From CAYJBH01 sp964369965 (GTDB taxonomy: Bacteria; Bacillota; Clostridia; Oscillospirales; Ruminococcaceae), in assembly GCA_964369965.1 (NCBI GenBank), contig CAYJGF010000002.1, positions 159,340-223,339 of the forward strand: DNA of 64,000 nt, given 5' to 3'. The notes beneath the pieces are model-generated. The model worked only from the letters and a program-made list of their open reading frames with translations, was not told the DNA's origin and searched no databases. Positions 26,819 through 35,716 of this stretch are shown here, piece by piece (the stretch's first letter is position 1; the number at the start of each line of letters is the position of its first letter). Made by a program: the position numbers and the translations under genes.

Positions 26819-29443
26819 ATGCCCGGATTATCCCCGATGATGCAACAGTACATGCAGATAAAGGAGCAACACAAGGACAAGGTGTTGTTCTTTCGTCTCG
26901 GTGATTTTTACGAGATGTTTTTTGACGATGCTGTCGAAATATCAAAGGCGTTGGAGCTGACCCTCACCGCGAGGGATTGCGGTCTCGCCGAAAAGGCGCC
27001 CATGTGCGGTGTGCCCTATCACAGCGCCGAGAGCTATATCGCGCGGCTGTTGGAGATGGGCTATAAGGTCGCCATCTGTGAGCAGACCACCACCCCGGCG
27101 CAGTCCAAAGGGCTGGTGGAGCGTGAGGTGGTGCGCGTCATCACCCGTGGCACCGCGAGTGAGAGCTCCATGCTCGCCGACGATCGCAACAACTTTTTGT
27201 GCAGTATATTTATTGAGGACGAGAATAACGCCGGCATCTGTTTTTCCGACGTGTCCTGCGGTATTATTTACCTCTGTGAGATTACCTCCGAGCGACTTAT
27301 TCGGGATTTGAGCGGTGAGCTTGCGAAGTTCTCACCGACCGAGATAATAGCAAACCCCGATATCCTTAAAAATACGGAGCTTACCGAATTTATAAAGCAA
27401 TACATAGCCTGTAGCGTTGAGTTAATGGACGACAATATCTATGACGACAGCGTCTCAAAGGAGGTTATAGAAAAACAGTTCCAAGACGAGACGTCACAGC
27501 AATTGATTGGCGGTAAAAAGGGCGCACGGGGCTCGGTCGCGGCACTTGTGCACTATCTGAAATTGACCCGAAAGACAGGTCTGTCGGGTCTTCGGCATAT
27601 CGAGGTCTACAATCTTGACTCCTTTATGCGCATTTCGGCACTGACAAGGCGACACCTTGAAATAACCGAGACGATGCGTTCCGGTGAGCGAAAGGGCAGT
27701 CTTTTACATACCGTTGATGCCTCGAAAACCTCGATGGGTCGGCGACTTTTGCGCCTTTGGTTTGAGCAACCGCTCGTCTCCTCCACCCTTATAAACAGGC
27801 GGCTTGACAGCGTCGAGGAGCTTTTCACCGACACCCTCGGTCGCGAAAAACTGCGTGAGCATCTCGCCAAAATTACCGATATGGAGCGAATACTCGGCAG
27901 GATTTTGTACAAGAGCACCTCGCCGAGGGAGCTGTATTCCTTTATGCAGACCTTAACGCTATTGCCGGACCTGAAGATGGATATCGCGAAATATTCATCA
28001 CCCGAGCTTATATTAATTTATAAGTGCCTTGACACTTTAAAAGACATTTGCGAGCTTATCAACATGACGATGGGTGACAAACCGCCGGTAAATGTCCGCG
28101 ACGGCGAGCTGGTACGAGTTGGCTATAATGCGGAGGTGGATCGCCTGCGTGACCTCGCCGGTGGCGCCAAAAAAAGGCTGGAAGAGCTGGAAAACAGATA
28201 CCGTGAGGAGTATGGGCTAAAAAAAATTAAGATCAGTTACAACCGCGTTTTTGGCTATTATATTGAGGTGCCAAACAGCTTCACCTCCTGCGTGCCGGAG
28301 CATTTTATCCGCCGTCAGACCCTCGCCGGTTGCGAGCGGTATGTCACGGAGGAGCTTAAAACGCTGGAAAATGACATAATGGGTGCGCAGGAAAAACTGC
28401 TCACCCTCGAGAGCGATATCTATGATAAACTGCTCGCAGAGGTGGCAGGGGCGAGCGGTAGGATAAGCACCACCGCGAACGCTATCGCAAAAATCGACCT
28501 GCTCGCGACCTTTGCCGAGGTCTCGGTGCAGTACGATTATCGCCGACCAACGGTGGACGACTCATCGGTCATACTGATAAAAGCAGGTCGTCACCCGGTG
28601 GTGGAGCGTCAATTGCGCCGCTCGTCGTTCGTCGCGAACGATGTCACCGCCGACAACGTGCACAATCGCGTCCTGTTGATAACGGGACCGAATATGGCAG
28701 GCAAGAGCACCTATATGCGACAGACCGCCCTCATCGTCCTGCTCGCTCAGGTGGGCTGTTTTGTGCCGGCGGAGTCGGCGCAGATAGGCGTATGCGACGG
28801 CATATACACAAGGGTCGGTGCGTCGGACGACCTCGCCCAGGGGCAGTCGACCTTTATGGTTGAGATGAACGAGATGGCGCAGATACTCAAAAACGCCACC
28901 TCCAAGAGCCTGCTTATTTTAGACGAAATAGGTCGTGGTACCTCCACCTTTGACGGGCTTGCAATTGCGCGCGCAATTGTGGAGCACCTCGCCGAGAATA
29001 ATATCGAATTTTACCCCAAAACCATGTTCGCCACCCACTACCACGAGTTGTGTATACTGGAAAGCCTTTACAGCAGTGTGAAGAACTACAGCATCATTGC
29101 GAAAAAACGCGGTGGTGAACTTATCTTCCTACGCAAGATTGTTCAGCGCGCGGCGGACGACAGCTATGGTATTGAGGTGGCAAAACTTGCCGGGATATCC
29201 TCCAGCATTACCGAGCGCGCCGGTGAGATACTCACGGAACTGGAGCAACATTCCGACGCTCTGTCCGGTGCGGCGGTTCAACTCGGGTTTGGTGATATCG
29301 GCGATTCGCCCAAAAAGCCACAGGACGACAGGGTGATGAAAAAACTTAAAAATATTGTCCCCGATGCACTGTCACCGCTCGAGGCATGGCAGATATTATC
29401 GGAGCTAAAATCATTATCACTTGAGGTGAGCGGCGATGAATAA
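26819..29443 (+). CDS. mutS: DNA mismatch repair protein MutS
   Basis: An 874-residue MutS1. The N-terminal mismatch-recognition motif RLGDFYEMFFDDA holds the Phe-x-Glu wedge. The C-terminal ABC ATPase has ITGPNMAGKSTYMRQ near residue 622, LILDEIGRGTSTFDG and FATHYHEL. The ATG at 26819 follows AAAGGAG, and the longer frame from 26777 starts inside repeat DNA and adds non-conserved residues. The end overlaps mutL by 8 bp. MutS recognises mispairs and recruits MutL. Confidence 0.97.
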   Translation: MPGLSPMMQQYMQIKEQHKDKVLFFRLGDFYEMFFDDAVEISKALELTLTARDCGLAEKAPMCGVPYHSAESYIARLLEMGYKVAICEQTTTPAQSKGLVEREVVRVITRGTASESSMLADDRNNFLCSIFIEDENNAGICFSDVSCGIIYLCEITSERLIRDLSGELAKFSPTEIIANPDILKNTELTEFIKQYIACSVELMDDNIYDDSVSKEVIEKQFQDETSQQLIGGKKGARGSVAALVHYLKLTRKTGLSGLRHIEVYNLDSFMRISALTRRHLEITETMRSGERKGSLLHTVDASKTSMGRRLLRLWFEQPLVSSTLINRRLDSVEELFTDTLGREKLREHLAKITDMERILGRILYKSTSPRELYSFMQTLTLLPDLKMDIAKYSSPELILIYKCLDTLKDICELINMTMGDKPPVNVRDGELVRVGYNAEVDRLRDLAGGAKKRLEELENRYREEYGLKKIKISYNRVFGYYIEVPNSFTSCVPEHFIRRQTLAGCERYVTEELKTLENDIMGAQEKLLTLESDIYDKLLAEVAGASGRISTTANAIAKIDLLATFAEVSVQYDYRRPTVDDSSVILIKAGRHPVVERQLRRSSFVANDVTADNVHNRVLLITGPNMAGKSTYMRQTALIVLLAQVGCFVPAESAQIGVCDGIYTRVGASDDLAQGQSTFMVEMNEMAQILKNATSKSLLILDEIGRGTSTFDGLAIARAIVEHLAENNIEFYPKTMFATHYHELCILESLYSSVKNYSIIAKKRGGELIFLRKIVQRAADDSYGIEVAKLAGISSSITERAGEILTELEQHSDALSGAAVQLGFGDIGDSPKKPQDDRVMKKLKNIVPDALSPLEAWQILSELKSLSLEVSGDE

Positions 29444-31271
29444 GGTTATACGTGAACTCCCACAACTGCTACGTGACAAGATTGCCGCCGGTGAGGTGGT
29501 GGAGCGACCTGCCTCGGTGGTAAAAGAGCTGGTAGAAAACTCGATAGACGCCGGTGCAACCTCCATAACGGTGGAAATTGTGCAGGGCGGTCGGGAGCTA
29601 ATCAGCGTCGCCGACAACGGCGATGGCATCGAGCCGGAGTATATCAAGACCGCCTTTTTGCCCCATGCGACCAGTAAAATTTCTAACGATGACGATCTTG
29701 AAAGCATCACCACCAAGGGCTTTAGGGGGGAGGCGCTCGCCTCTATAGCCGCCGTTTCCGACATGGAGGTTGTCTCCAAGACGCAAAATAGCGAGTTTGC
29801 GACAAGCTATCGAGTTATCGGCGGTGTCGGCGGTGAGGTTCTGCCTGCCGCGCGCGATACCGGCACAACCTTCACCGTATCGCGACTTTTTTATAATACG
29901 CCTGCTCGGCTGAAATTTTTGAAAAAGGACGTTGCCGAAGGCACGGCGGTGACCGACATACTCTGTAAAATCGCGCTCGCTCATCCCGAGATATCCTTTA
30001 CCTTTATAAAGGACGGGCAACGTGTTTTGCACTGCCGAGCAAACGGTGACCTCTTGACCGCAATAAATTCGGTGGTTGCAAAGGATATACATCGGCTATT
30101 GCGCCCACTTCACTATAATGAAAACGGCTATACCGTCACCGGATATGTCGGCACACCGGAGGGTGCAAAGGCGACAAGGGCGATGCAGTATTTTTATGTC
30201 AACGGTCGATATATCAAAAATAAATCGTTCAACGCCGCCGTCGACAATGCCATCAGCGGTCTATTTATGCACGGCAAGCACCCGATGGTTTTCTTATTTT
30301 TAACACTTTCTCCCACTATGGTAGATGTTAACGTCCACCCTGCAAAGATTGAGGTTCGCTTTGCGGAGGAGCGCGCGGTTTTCTCCGCTGTTTATCACGC
30401 CGTCAAATCGGCGCTTACAACGCGTGTGCAGGAGGATTTAATTATCCCGTCGCAGGTGGACGAGATCAAAGACACGCAACAGGTTGAAGAGAAATTCGAT
30501 ATCTTTGAGGACAAGCCTTTTATAGCAAACACCATAACCCCCGGTGTCATGACCCTCGCCTCGCCGGTCATGACCTACAGCGCCCCACCGAGGATGCGCC
30601 CCCACACCAATATCGACATAGAATATATTGAGTATGAGCAGAGCAAAAACGAGCCGGAGCCGACGGTGGAGATATCAGCGCCGTCGATCGAGGCGGTGAT
30701 AAGCCCCTCGTTAACTCTCGTCGGCGAGATTTTTTCCACCTATATCATACTTCAAAGCGACGATGAAATGATATTGATGGACAAACACGCCGCACATGAG
30801 CGCATAATTTATGAGCGATTAATTTCGACTCGACCCGATGAGATTGACGAGCAGATGTTGTTGACACCGCTTGCGGTCGATATCGACAACGAGAGCAAGA
30901 CTGTACTGCTCCAAAATGCCGACCTGTTGAAAAGCCTCGGCATCGAGATTGAGGACTTCGGTCACGGTTCGGTGCGCCTTTATTCTCTGCCGGCGGATAT
31001 TGACGGATACAATGCGGAAAAACTGTTGCATGAACTGGCACACGGTTTGATGATAGGGGATATGCCGACCGACGAGCGCACAAAATGGGTATATCACTCG
31101 CTCGCCTGCCGCTCCGCGATAAAGGCAGGGGATGAGCTTAAACCGTCCGAAATGATAAGGCTCGCCGAGGATATCCTCTCGGGTGAAATGCCGATGAGTT
31201 GCCCCCACGGTCGACCGGTGTTTGTACGGTTTACAAAAAAGGAGTTTGAGGGACGTTTTGGGCGAATTTGA
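29436..31271 (+). CDS. mutL: DNA mismatch repair protein MutL
   Basis: A 611-residue MutL of the endonuclease type. The GHKL ATPase motifs are intact: VVKELVENSIDAGAT, DNGDGIEPEY and TKGFRGEALASI. The C-terminal nuclease site DKHAAHERIIYE matches the DQHAxxExxxxE metal motif with Gln replaced by Lys, and is completed by ACRSAIKAGDE and SCPHGRPVFV. This agrees with nick-dependent repair without MutH. It overlaps mutS by 8 bp and miaA by 14 bp. The central linker is long and Pro/Glu-rich. Confidence 0.96.
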   Translation: MNKVIRELPQLLRDKIAAGEVVERPASVVKELVENSIDAGATSITVEIVQGGRELISVADNGDGIEPEYIKTAFLPHATSKISNDDDLESITTKGFRGEALASIAAVSDMEVVSKTQNSEFATSYRVIGGVGGEVLPAARDTGTTFTVSRLFYNTPARLKFLKKDVAEGTAVTDILCKIALAHPEISFTFIKDGQRVLHCRANGDLLTAINSVVAKDIHRLLRPLHYNENGYTVTGYVGTPEGAKATRAMQYFYVNGRYIKNKSFNAAVDNAISGLFMHGKHPMVFLFLTLSPTMVDVNVHPAKIEVRFAEERAVFSAVYHAVKSALTTRVQEDLIIPSQVDEIKDTQQVEEKFDIFEDKPFIANTITPGVMTLASPVMTYSAPPRMRPHTNIDIEYIEYEQSKNEPEPTVEISAPSIEAVISPSLTLVGEIFSTYIILQSDDEMILMDKHAAHERIIYERLISTRPDEIDEQMLLTPLAVDIDNESKTVLLQNADLLKSLGIEIEDFGHGSVRLYSLPADIDGYNAEKLLHELAHGLMIGDMPTDERTKWVYHSLACRSAIKAGDELKPSEMIRLAEDILSGEMPMSCPHGRPVFVRFTKKEFEGRFGRI

Positions 31272-32178
31272 GCGCAGGATAATAGTGATTTGCGGTGCGA
31301 CCGCGACCGGCAAAACAGGGCTTTCGGTTGAGCTTGCAAAGCGGTTTGACGGCGAGGTTGTCTCGGCGGACTCCATGCAGATATACAAAAACCTCGATAT
31401 CGGCACCGCCAAAATAACGCAGACGCAGGCGCAGGGTGTGCCCCACCACATGATAGACGTTGCCGAGCCGCATGTGCGATTCAGCGTCGCAAATTATGCA
31501 AAACTTGCACGCCCGATCATTGATAATATATTGCAAAGGGGCAGAAATGCAATCCTATGTGGCGGCACTGGGCTATACCTCGACAGCATCTGTGACGGAC
31601 GGGAGTTTTTGGATATTGAGGATGACCCCGACCTGCTCACAAGCCTTAATAATTCCCCTACTTCGGAGTTATATGACCGCCTTGTGGATTTAGACCCGGA
31701 ATCGGCGCAGAATATCCACCCTAACAACAAAAAAAGGTTGGTGCGTGCGCTCTATCTGACACTGCTCACCGAAAAGCCATTCTCGGCGATAGGCAGGGAG
31801 GCACTGCCGCAAAACCCACCATTTGAAATGTTGAAACTCCACTGCCATTTTCAAGACCGCGAACTGCTCTACCAAAATATAAACCGTCGTGTGGACGAGA
31901 TGATAGAGCAGGGGCTTATCGAGGAGGCAAGATATGTCTACGAAAACAGAGGGAGTTTTATCACCGCCGCCGCCGCGATAGGATACAAGGAGCTATTTCC
32001 CTATTTTGAGGGGGTATACGGGCTTGAAACAGCGGTGGAGGAAATAAAAAAGGCGACGCGCCACTATGCAAAACGCCAGCTCACATGGTTTTCACGATAT
32101 AACGCCGAACTGCAAGACCCCACAAGCGACGACTTTATAAAAAAAGCGATAGAACTCACCGAGGAATTTTTAGTTTGA
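31258..32178 (+). CDS. miaA: tRNA dimethylallyltransferase
   Basis: About 306 residues. The P-loop GATATGKTGLSVELAK lies at the N-terminus, followed by SADSMQIYKNLDIGTAK and LCGGTGLYLDSI, as in DMAPP:tRNA prenyltransferases that modify A37. It makes the substrate of MiaB. No ATG precedes the conserved region. The TTG at 31258 has GAGGG five bases upstream and is the best start, within the end of mutL. It overlaps the following HlyD-like gene by 4 bp. Confidence 0.94.
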   Translation: MGEFERRIIVICGATATGKTGLSVELAKRFDGEVVSADSMQIYKNLDIGTAKITQTQAQGVPHHMIDVAEPHVRFSVANYAKLARPIIDNILQRGRNAILCGGTGLYLDSICDGREFLDIEDDPDLLTSLNNSPTSELYDRLVDLDPESAQNIHPNNKKRLVRALYLTLLTEKPFSAIGREALPQNPPFEMLKLHCHFQDRELLYQNINRRVDEMIEQGLIEEARYVYENRGSFITAAAAIGYKELFPYFEGVYGLETAVEEIKKATRHYAKRQLTWFSRYNAELQDPTSDDFIKKAIELTEEFLV

Positions 32179-33410
32179 AACTTTTCAGGGTACGACTTTT
32201 TAAATATTTAAAAAGAGGGCTGTTGCTCCTCTTTATAATACCGCTTGTCTACCTCGGATTTCAGGTATATTTCGCTTTGCAGTCGGGATATATAACCCAG
32301 GTGGCGATAAAACATGATTTGAGTGAGAGTATCCCGAGCATCGGCATCGCGGTGCGAGACGAGATGGTGGTACAGCTTGCCCATAACGGTTTTTTGCACT
32401 ATCTGCCCACCGAGGGGGAGCGCGTGACCAAGGATAGCGTTATCGCCTATGTTTTTAATGATATCGAGATGGCACAGAACAATGTTCAAATTCTGCGTTT
32501 GCAAGAGGAGCTTGCCACCCTCACCGCCTCGGTCGACCTGCCGGACAATGTGACGAGTGACATAGCGAACATATCAAAACAACAGACCGAAGCATATTAT
32601 GAGCTTTTAGACGTCGTCTATTCCGAGGATTATTCTAACCTACATCAGCCGAGTAACGAGCTCAGCGCCAATTTCAACAGATTGCAACTCGCGATGGAAC
32701 AACCCTGCGATGTAAGCGGTGAAATAGACCGATTGAACGCGAGTATAGCTACACTTACGGCAAACAGCGTCCCTTCCGCCACCATCACCTCACCGGAGGT
32801 AGGGTATTTTGTGCGGGACCTCGATGGCGGTGAGGATATTTATAATATAGAAACCGCGACATCATGGAACTCGACCACCCTCGCCACCGCGATAGAGAAT
32901 GCAAAAAGTCTCACCGCCACCGAGCAGGTGACCGGCAAGTTAGTGCTGGACTATCAGTGGGATTTCTACTGCCTTTTGCCGGAGCTTGAGAGCGGGGCGC
33001 TACGGGAGGGGGCGAGCTATGAAATCGCTTTTTCCGAGGCAAACTCTCAGGTGATACCGGTGGAATTAGAGCGCGTTGACCCACCGGACGAGGACGGCAT
33101 GGTATTGTTGCAGTTCACCTGCAAAACACTCACCCCCGAGGTCGCGAAGATGCGATATACCGCCGCCGAGATTATAATAACAAATTTTGAGGGGATAAGA
33201 GTTCCGCGCGAGGCACTGCGGATAGTGGACGGTGAAAAGGGTGTGTATGTACAGTTTGGCAACCTTATCCAGTTTAAAAAGATAGTGCCTATATTTGAAA
33301 ATGAGGAGTATATGTTGTTGCCGCTTGAAAGTGATGCGGAAAATGAAGTGCAACTATACGACGTAATTGTAGTGGAGGGGCGTGACCTTTATGACGGAAA
33401 ATTCTTATAG
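32175..33410 (+). CDS. HlyD-like membrane fusion protein next to division genes
   Basis: A 411-residue protein with one N-terminal membrane span (LLLLFIIPLVYLGFQVYFAL), then a mostly extracytoplasmic region with a coiled-coil (MAQNNVQILRLQEELATL) flanked by barrel-sandwich halves, as in HlyD/membrane fusion proteins. No ABC or MFS transporter is adjacent. The position before yggS-sepF-divIVA, and the TTG start overlapping miaA, suggest a role in envelope or division-site organisation rather than a drug pump. The function is unknown. Confidence 0.75.
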   Translation: MKLFRVRLFKYLKRGLLLLFIIPLVYLGFQVYFALQSGYITQVAIKHDLSESIPSIGIAVRDEMVVQLAHNGFLHYLPTEGERVTKDSVIAYVFNDIEMAQNNVQILRLQEELATLTASVDLPDNVTSDIANISKQQTEAYYELLDVVYSEDYSNLHQPSNELSANFNRLQLAMEQPCDVSGEIDRLNASIATLTANSVPSATITSPEVGYFVRDLDGGEDIYNIETATSWNSTTLATAIENAKSLTATEQVTGKLVLDYQWDFYCLLPELESGALREGASYEIAFSEANSQVIPVELERVDPPDEDGMVLLQFTCKTLTPEVAKMRYTAAEIIITNFEGIRVPREALRIVDGEKGVYVQFGNLIQFKKIVPIFENEEYMLLPLESDAENEVQLYDVIVVEGRDLYDGKFL

Positions 33411-34098
33411 CCATATCTCGGAAAATTTAAAGCGTATTGAGGAGAATATCTCCCGTGCCGCCGAACAAAGCGGTCGAAAAAGGGGGGATATAACCCTGCT
33501 TGCGGTGACCAAGACGGTGCCGGTTGAGGCTATTTCGGTCGCCATGGATTGCGGTGTCAAAACTTTTGGTGAAAACTATGTCAGTGAGCTTGCCACCAAG
33601 GCGATGCGACTTCCCCGAGCCGATTTACATATGATTGGGCATCTGCAAACCAACAAGATAAGGCAAATGCTACCGCATATTTCCATGTTGCAATCGCTGG
33701 ACAGCATACGCCTTGCAAGCGCCCTCGAAAAACAGCTTGCAAAGACAAACAGCCGACTTGACGTGCTAATCGAGGTAAATATCGGTGGGGAGGAGAGCAA
33801 ATCAGGCATATCACCACAACAGGTGGACGAGCTTGCCCATTTTGTGTCGCAAACCCAATTTTTGCGGTTAAGAGGGTTGATGTGCATCCCTCCTTTTGGC
33901 GAAAATGATAAAATAAAAAAATATTTTGAAGATATGTTCAATCTATATATTGACATTAGAGGAAAAAAGAGGCATAATATAGATAATATTGATATTTTAT
34001 CCATGGGCATGTCGGACGATTACGGGTTAGCGATAGAAAACGGCGCCAACCTCGTGAGAGTCGGCAGTGCCATATTCGGCAAAAGAGAAAAGGTATAA
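33391..34098 (+). CDS. yggS: YggS/PLPBP family pyridoxal phosphate homeostasis protein
   Basis: A 235-residue alanine-racemase-N-fold protein that binds PLP through the Lys in LLAVTKTVPVEAI. Other conserved stretches are FGENYVSEL, HMIGHLQTNKIR and LSMGMSDDY. It buffers free PLP and affects amino-acid metabolism, and has no known catalysis. The ATG at 33391 follows GGAGGGG and overlaps the HlyD-like gene by 20 bp. Its place directly ahead of sepF is common in Gram-positive bacteria (ylmE position). Confidence 0.93.
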   Translation: MTENSYSHISENLKRIEENISRAAEQSGRKRGDITLLAVTKTVPVEAISVAMDCGVKTFGENYVSELATKAMRLPRADLHMIGHLQTNKIRQMLPHISMLQSLDSIRLASALEKQLAKTNSRLDVLIEVNIGGEESKSGISPQQVDELAHFVSQTQFLRLRGLMCIPPFGENDKIKKYFEDMFNLYIDIRGKKRHNIDNIDILSMGMSDDYGLAIENGANLVRVGSAIFGKREKV

Positions 34099-34130
34099 CT
34101 ACAAATTATATAGTTGAAAGGGATATAATA

Positions 34131-34571
34131 ATGGGATTGCTCGATAAGTTTAAGGACATGATGGGTGTGCCCATCGACGATGAGTATAACGACGACATGG
34201 AGTTTGTCGCGAATCATTCCGGCTCAAACGGTGAGGAGGAAAAATCGGATACCTCCAAACGCAACAAGGTGGTCAACATTAATGCGACCACCCAGCTTCA
34301 GGTGGTGCTCGCAAAACCGGAGAAGTTTGACGATGCTCCGGCGGTCGCCGACCATCTCAATGCAAAGCGGACCGTCGTGCTCAATTTAGAGACCGCCCCG
34401 AAAGAGGTCAGCCGTCGTCTTATCGACTTTTTGACCGGCGTTGCCTATGCCAACCGCGGCAACATCCAATTGGTGGCGAACTCCACCTTTATAATCACGC
34501 CCTACAACGTCGACCTGATGGATAATAACATCCTCGGCGAGCTGGAAAATAACGGACTGTACTTTAATTAA
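34131..34571 (+). CDS. sepF: Cell division protein SepF
   Basis: A 146-residue SepF. An amphipathic N-terminal membrane-targeting helix (MGLLDKFKDMMG) is joined by an acidic linker to the globular SepF domain (VVLNLETAPKEVSRRLIDFLTGVAYA). SepF binds FtsZ and tethers the Z-ring to the membrane, forming arcs during septation. The SD GAAAGGG precedes the ATG at the preferred spacing. Confidence 0.95.
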   Translation: MGLLDKFKDMMGVPIDDEYNDDMEFVANHSGSNGEEEKSDTSKRNKVVNINATTQLQVVLAKPEKFDDAPAVADHLNAKRTVVLNLETAPKEVSRRLIDFLTGVAYANRGNIQLVANSTFIITPYNVDLMDNNILGELENNGLYFN

Positions 34572-34604
34572 CAGTACTTATTATGAGAAAGGAATGCCAA
34601 CAAA

Positions 34605-35699
34605 ATGCTCAGTTTAGAACAGATTAAGTCGGTCACCTTTGACAGAATTGTGAGGGGATACAGGCCGGAGGATGTCGACGATTTCATCGCTCAGGTTGCC
34701 GAGCAACTTGAAAAGCTGATGGCGGATAACAAGGAACTGGAGAATAAACTCTATATCCTTGCCGACAGCGTTGAGGGCTATCGCAACGATGAGGAGGCAC
34801 TAAAAGCCGCCTTAATTAATGCTCAACGCCTTGGGGAGAGCGTTATACGTGAGGCAAATCAAAAGGCAGAGCATATACTTAAAGAGGCTAAGGTCAAGGC
34901 GGACCGTGATTTTGACATAGCGATGGAAAAGGTGCACGCCGAGCAAATTCACCTTGCGAGAATGCAACAGGAGGTTGCACGTTTCCGAGGTGATGTCATT
35001 GAGGCATACAAACAACATATCCATCAACTGAGCAACCTGCCAATCGACGATAAGGAGGATCCGATACCGGTCAACTATTTTGACAAGGCGGATAAGGCGT
35101 TCTCCGATCGTCAATATGCCGACCGTCAGGCGGCGCAGCCCATCTCCACCGTTCCGGAGGCACACCAGTTTGAACCACCGGTAGTAGATTCTTTGACACC
35201 TAATTCTGCGCCCCCTTTGCAGTCTGTGACACAGACCATATCACTGCCGTTACAACAATCTCAATCGGTCACCCCGACCCCTGAACCGGAAGCCCCGACG
35301 CCACAGGAGGTGGAAAGCCCTTCGCCAATAGACACCAACCTGTTTGCAGATAACACCGAGCCGGAATTTACAGAACAGCCGGAGCCTACTCCCGAGCCAC
35401 AACCGGAAATGACCTCCTCTTTTTTCAACCCCTCCGACAGTGACAACCTTCTGACCACCGAGGGTTTTGAGCAGTCATTCCTACCGCGTGAAAATAATCC
35501 GGCACTCACCGAGGAGCAGATACGCATGGCTCAGGCAAAACGTAACGCCGCCAATGCCACCAGCGAGTTTAGCCCCATAATCCCCCTGATGTCGATGGAG
35601 GAGGAAAAACCACAGGAGCAAACGCCGGAACCGGCACAGTCCGCTCCGAGCGGTCGGGTATCACTCTTTGATCATTATAGTGAATTTAAGTTAGATTAG
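34605..35699 (+). CDS. divIVA: DivIVA family protein with long Pro/Glu-rich tail
   Basis: A 364-residue protein. The N-terminal DivIVA domain (SLEQIKSVTFDRIVRGYRPE) leads to a coiled coil up to about residue 150, which senses curved membrane at poles and septa. The second half is a disordered Pro/Glu/Gln/Thr-rich region, ending in SGRVSLFDHYSEFKLD, a possible partner-binding tip. It is longer than Bacillus DivIVA (~160 aa). The SD is AGAAAGGA, and the gene stands between sepF and ileS as in other Firmicutes, though ylmG and ylmH are missing. Confidence 0.92.
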   Translation: MLSLEQIKSVTFDRIVRGYRPEDVDDFIAQVAEQLEKLMADNKELENKLYILADSVEGYRNDEEALKAALINAQRLGESVIREANQKAEHILKEAKVKADRDFDIAMEKVHAEQIHLARMQQEVARFRGDVIEAYKQHIHQLSNLPIDDKEDPIPVNYFDKADKAFSDRQYADRQAAQPISTVPEAHQFEPPVVDSLTPNSAPPLQSVTQTISLPLQQSQSVTPTPEPEAPTPQEVESPSPIDTNLFADNTEPEFTEQPEPTPEPQPEMTSSFFNPSDSDNLLTTEGFEQSFLPRENNPALTEEQIRMAQAKRNAANATSEFSPIIPLMSMEEEKPQEQTPEPAQSAPSGRVSLFDHYSEFKLD

Positions 35700-35716
35700 C
35701 GATAAAAGGAGCAAAA

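Noticed and set aside
30776..30820. Gln-to-Lys change in the MutL endonuclease motif (DKHA) as a sign of a dead nuclease
   Set aside because: The metal-binding Asp, His and Glu residues are all kept, and I recall the DKHA variant from other Clostridia.
35700..35716. T-box leader for ileS
   Set aside because: Only 17 bp separate divIVA and ileS; there is no space for a T-box and none is seen.
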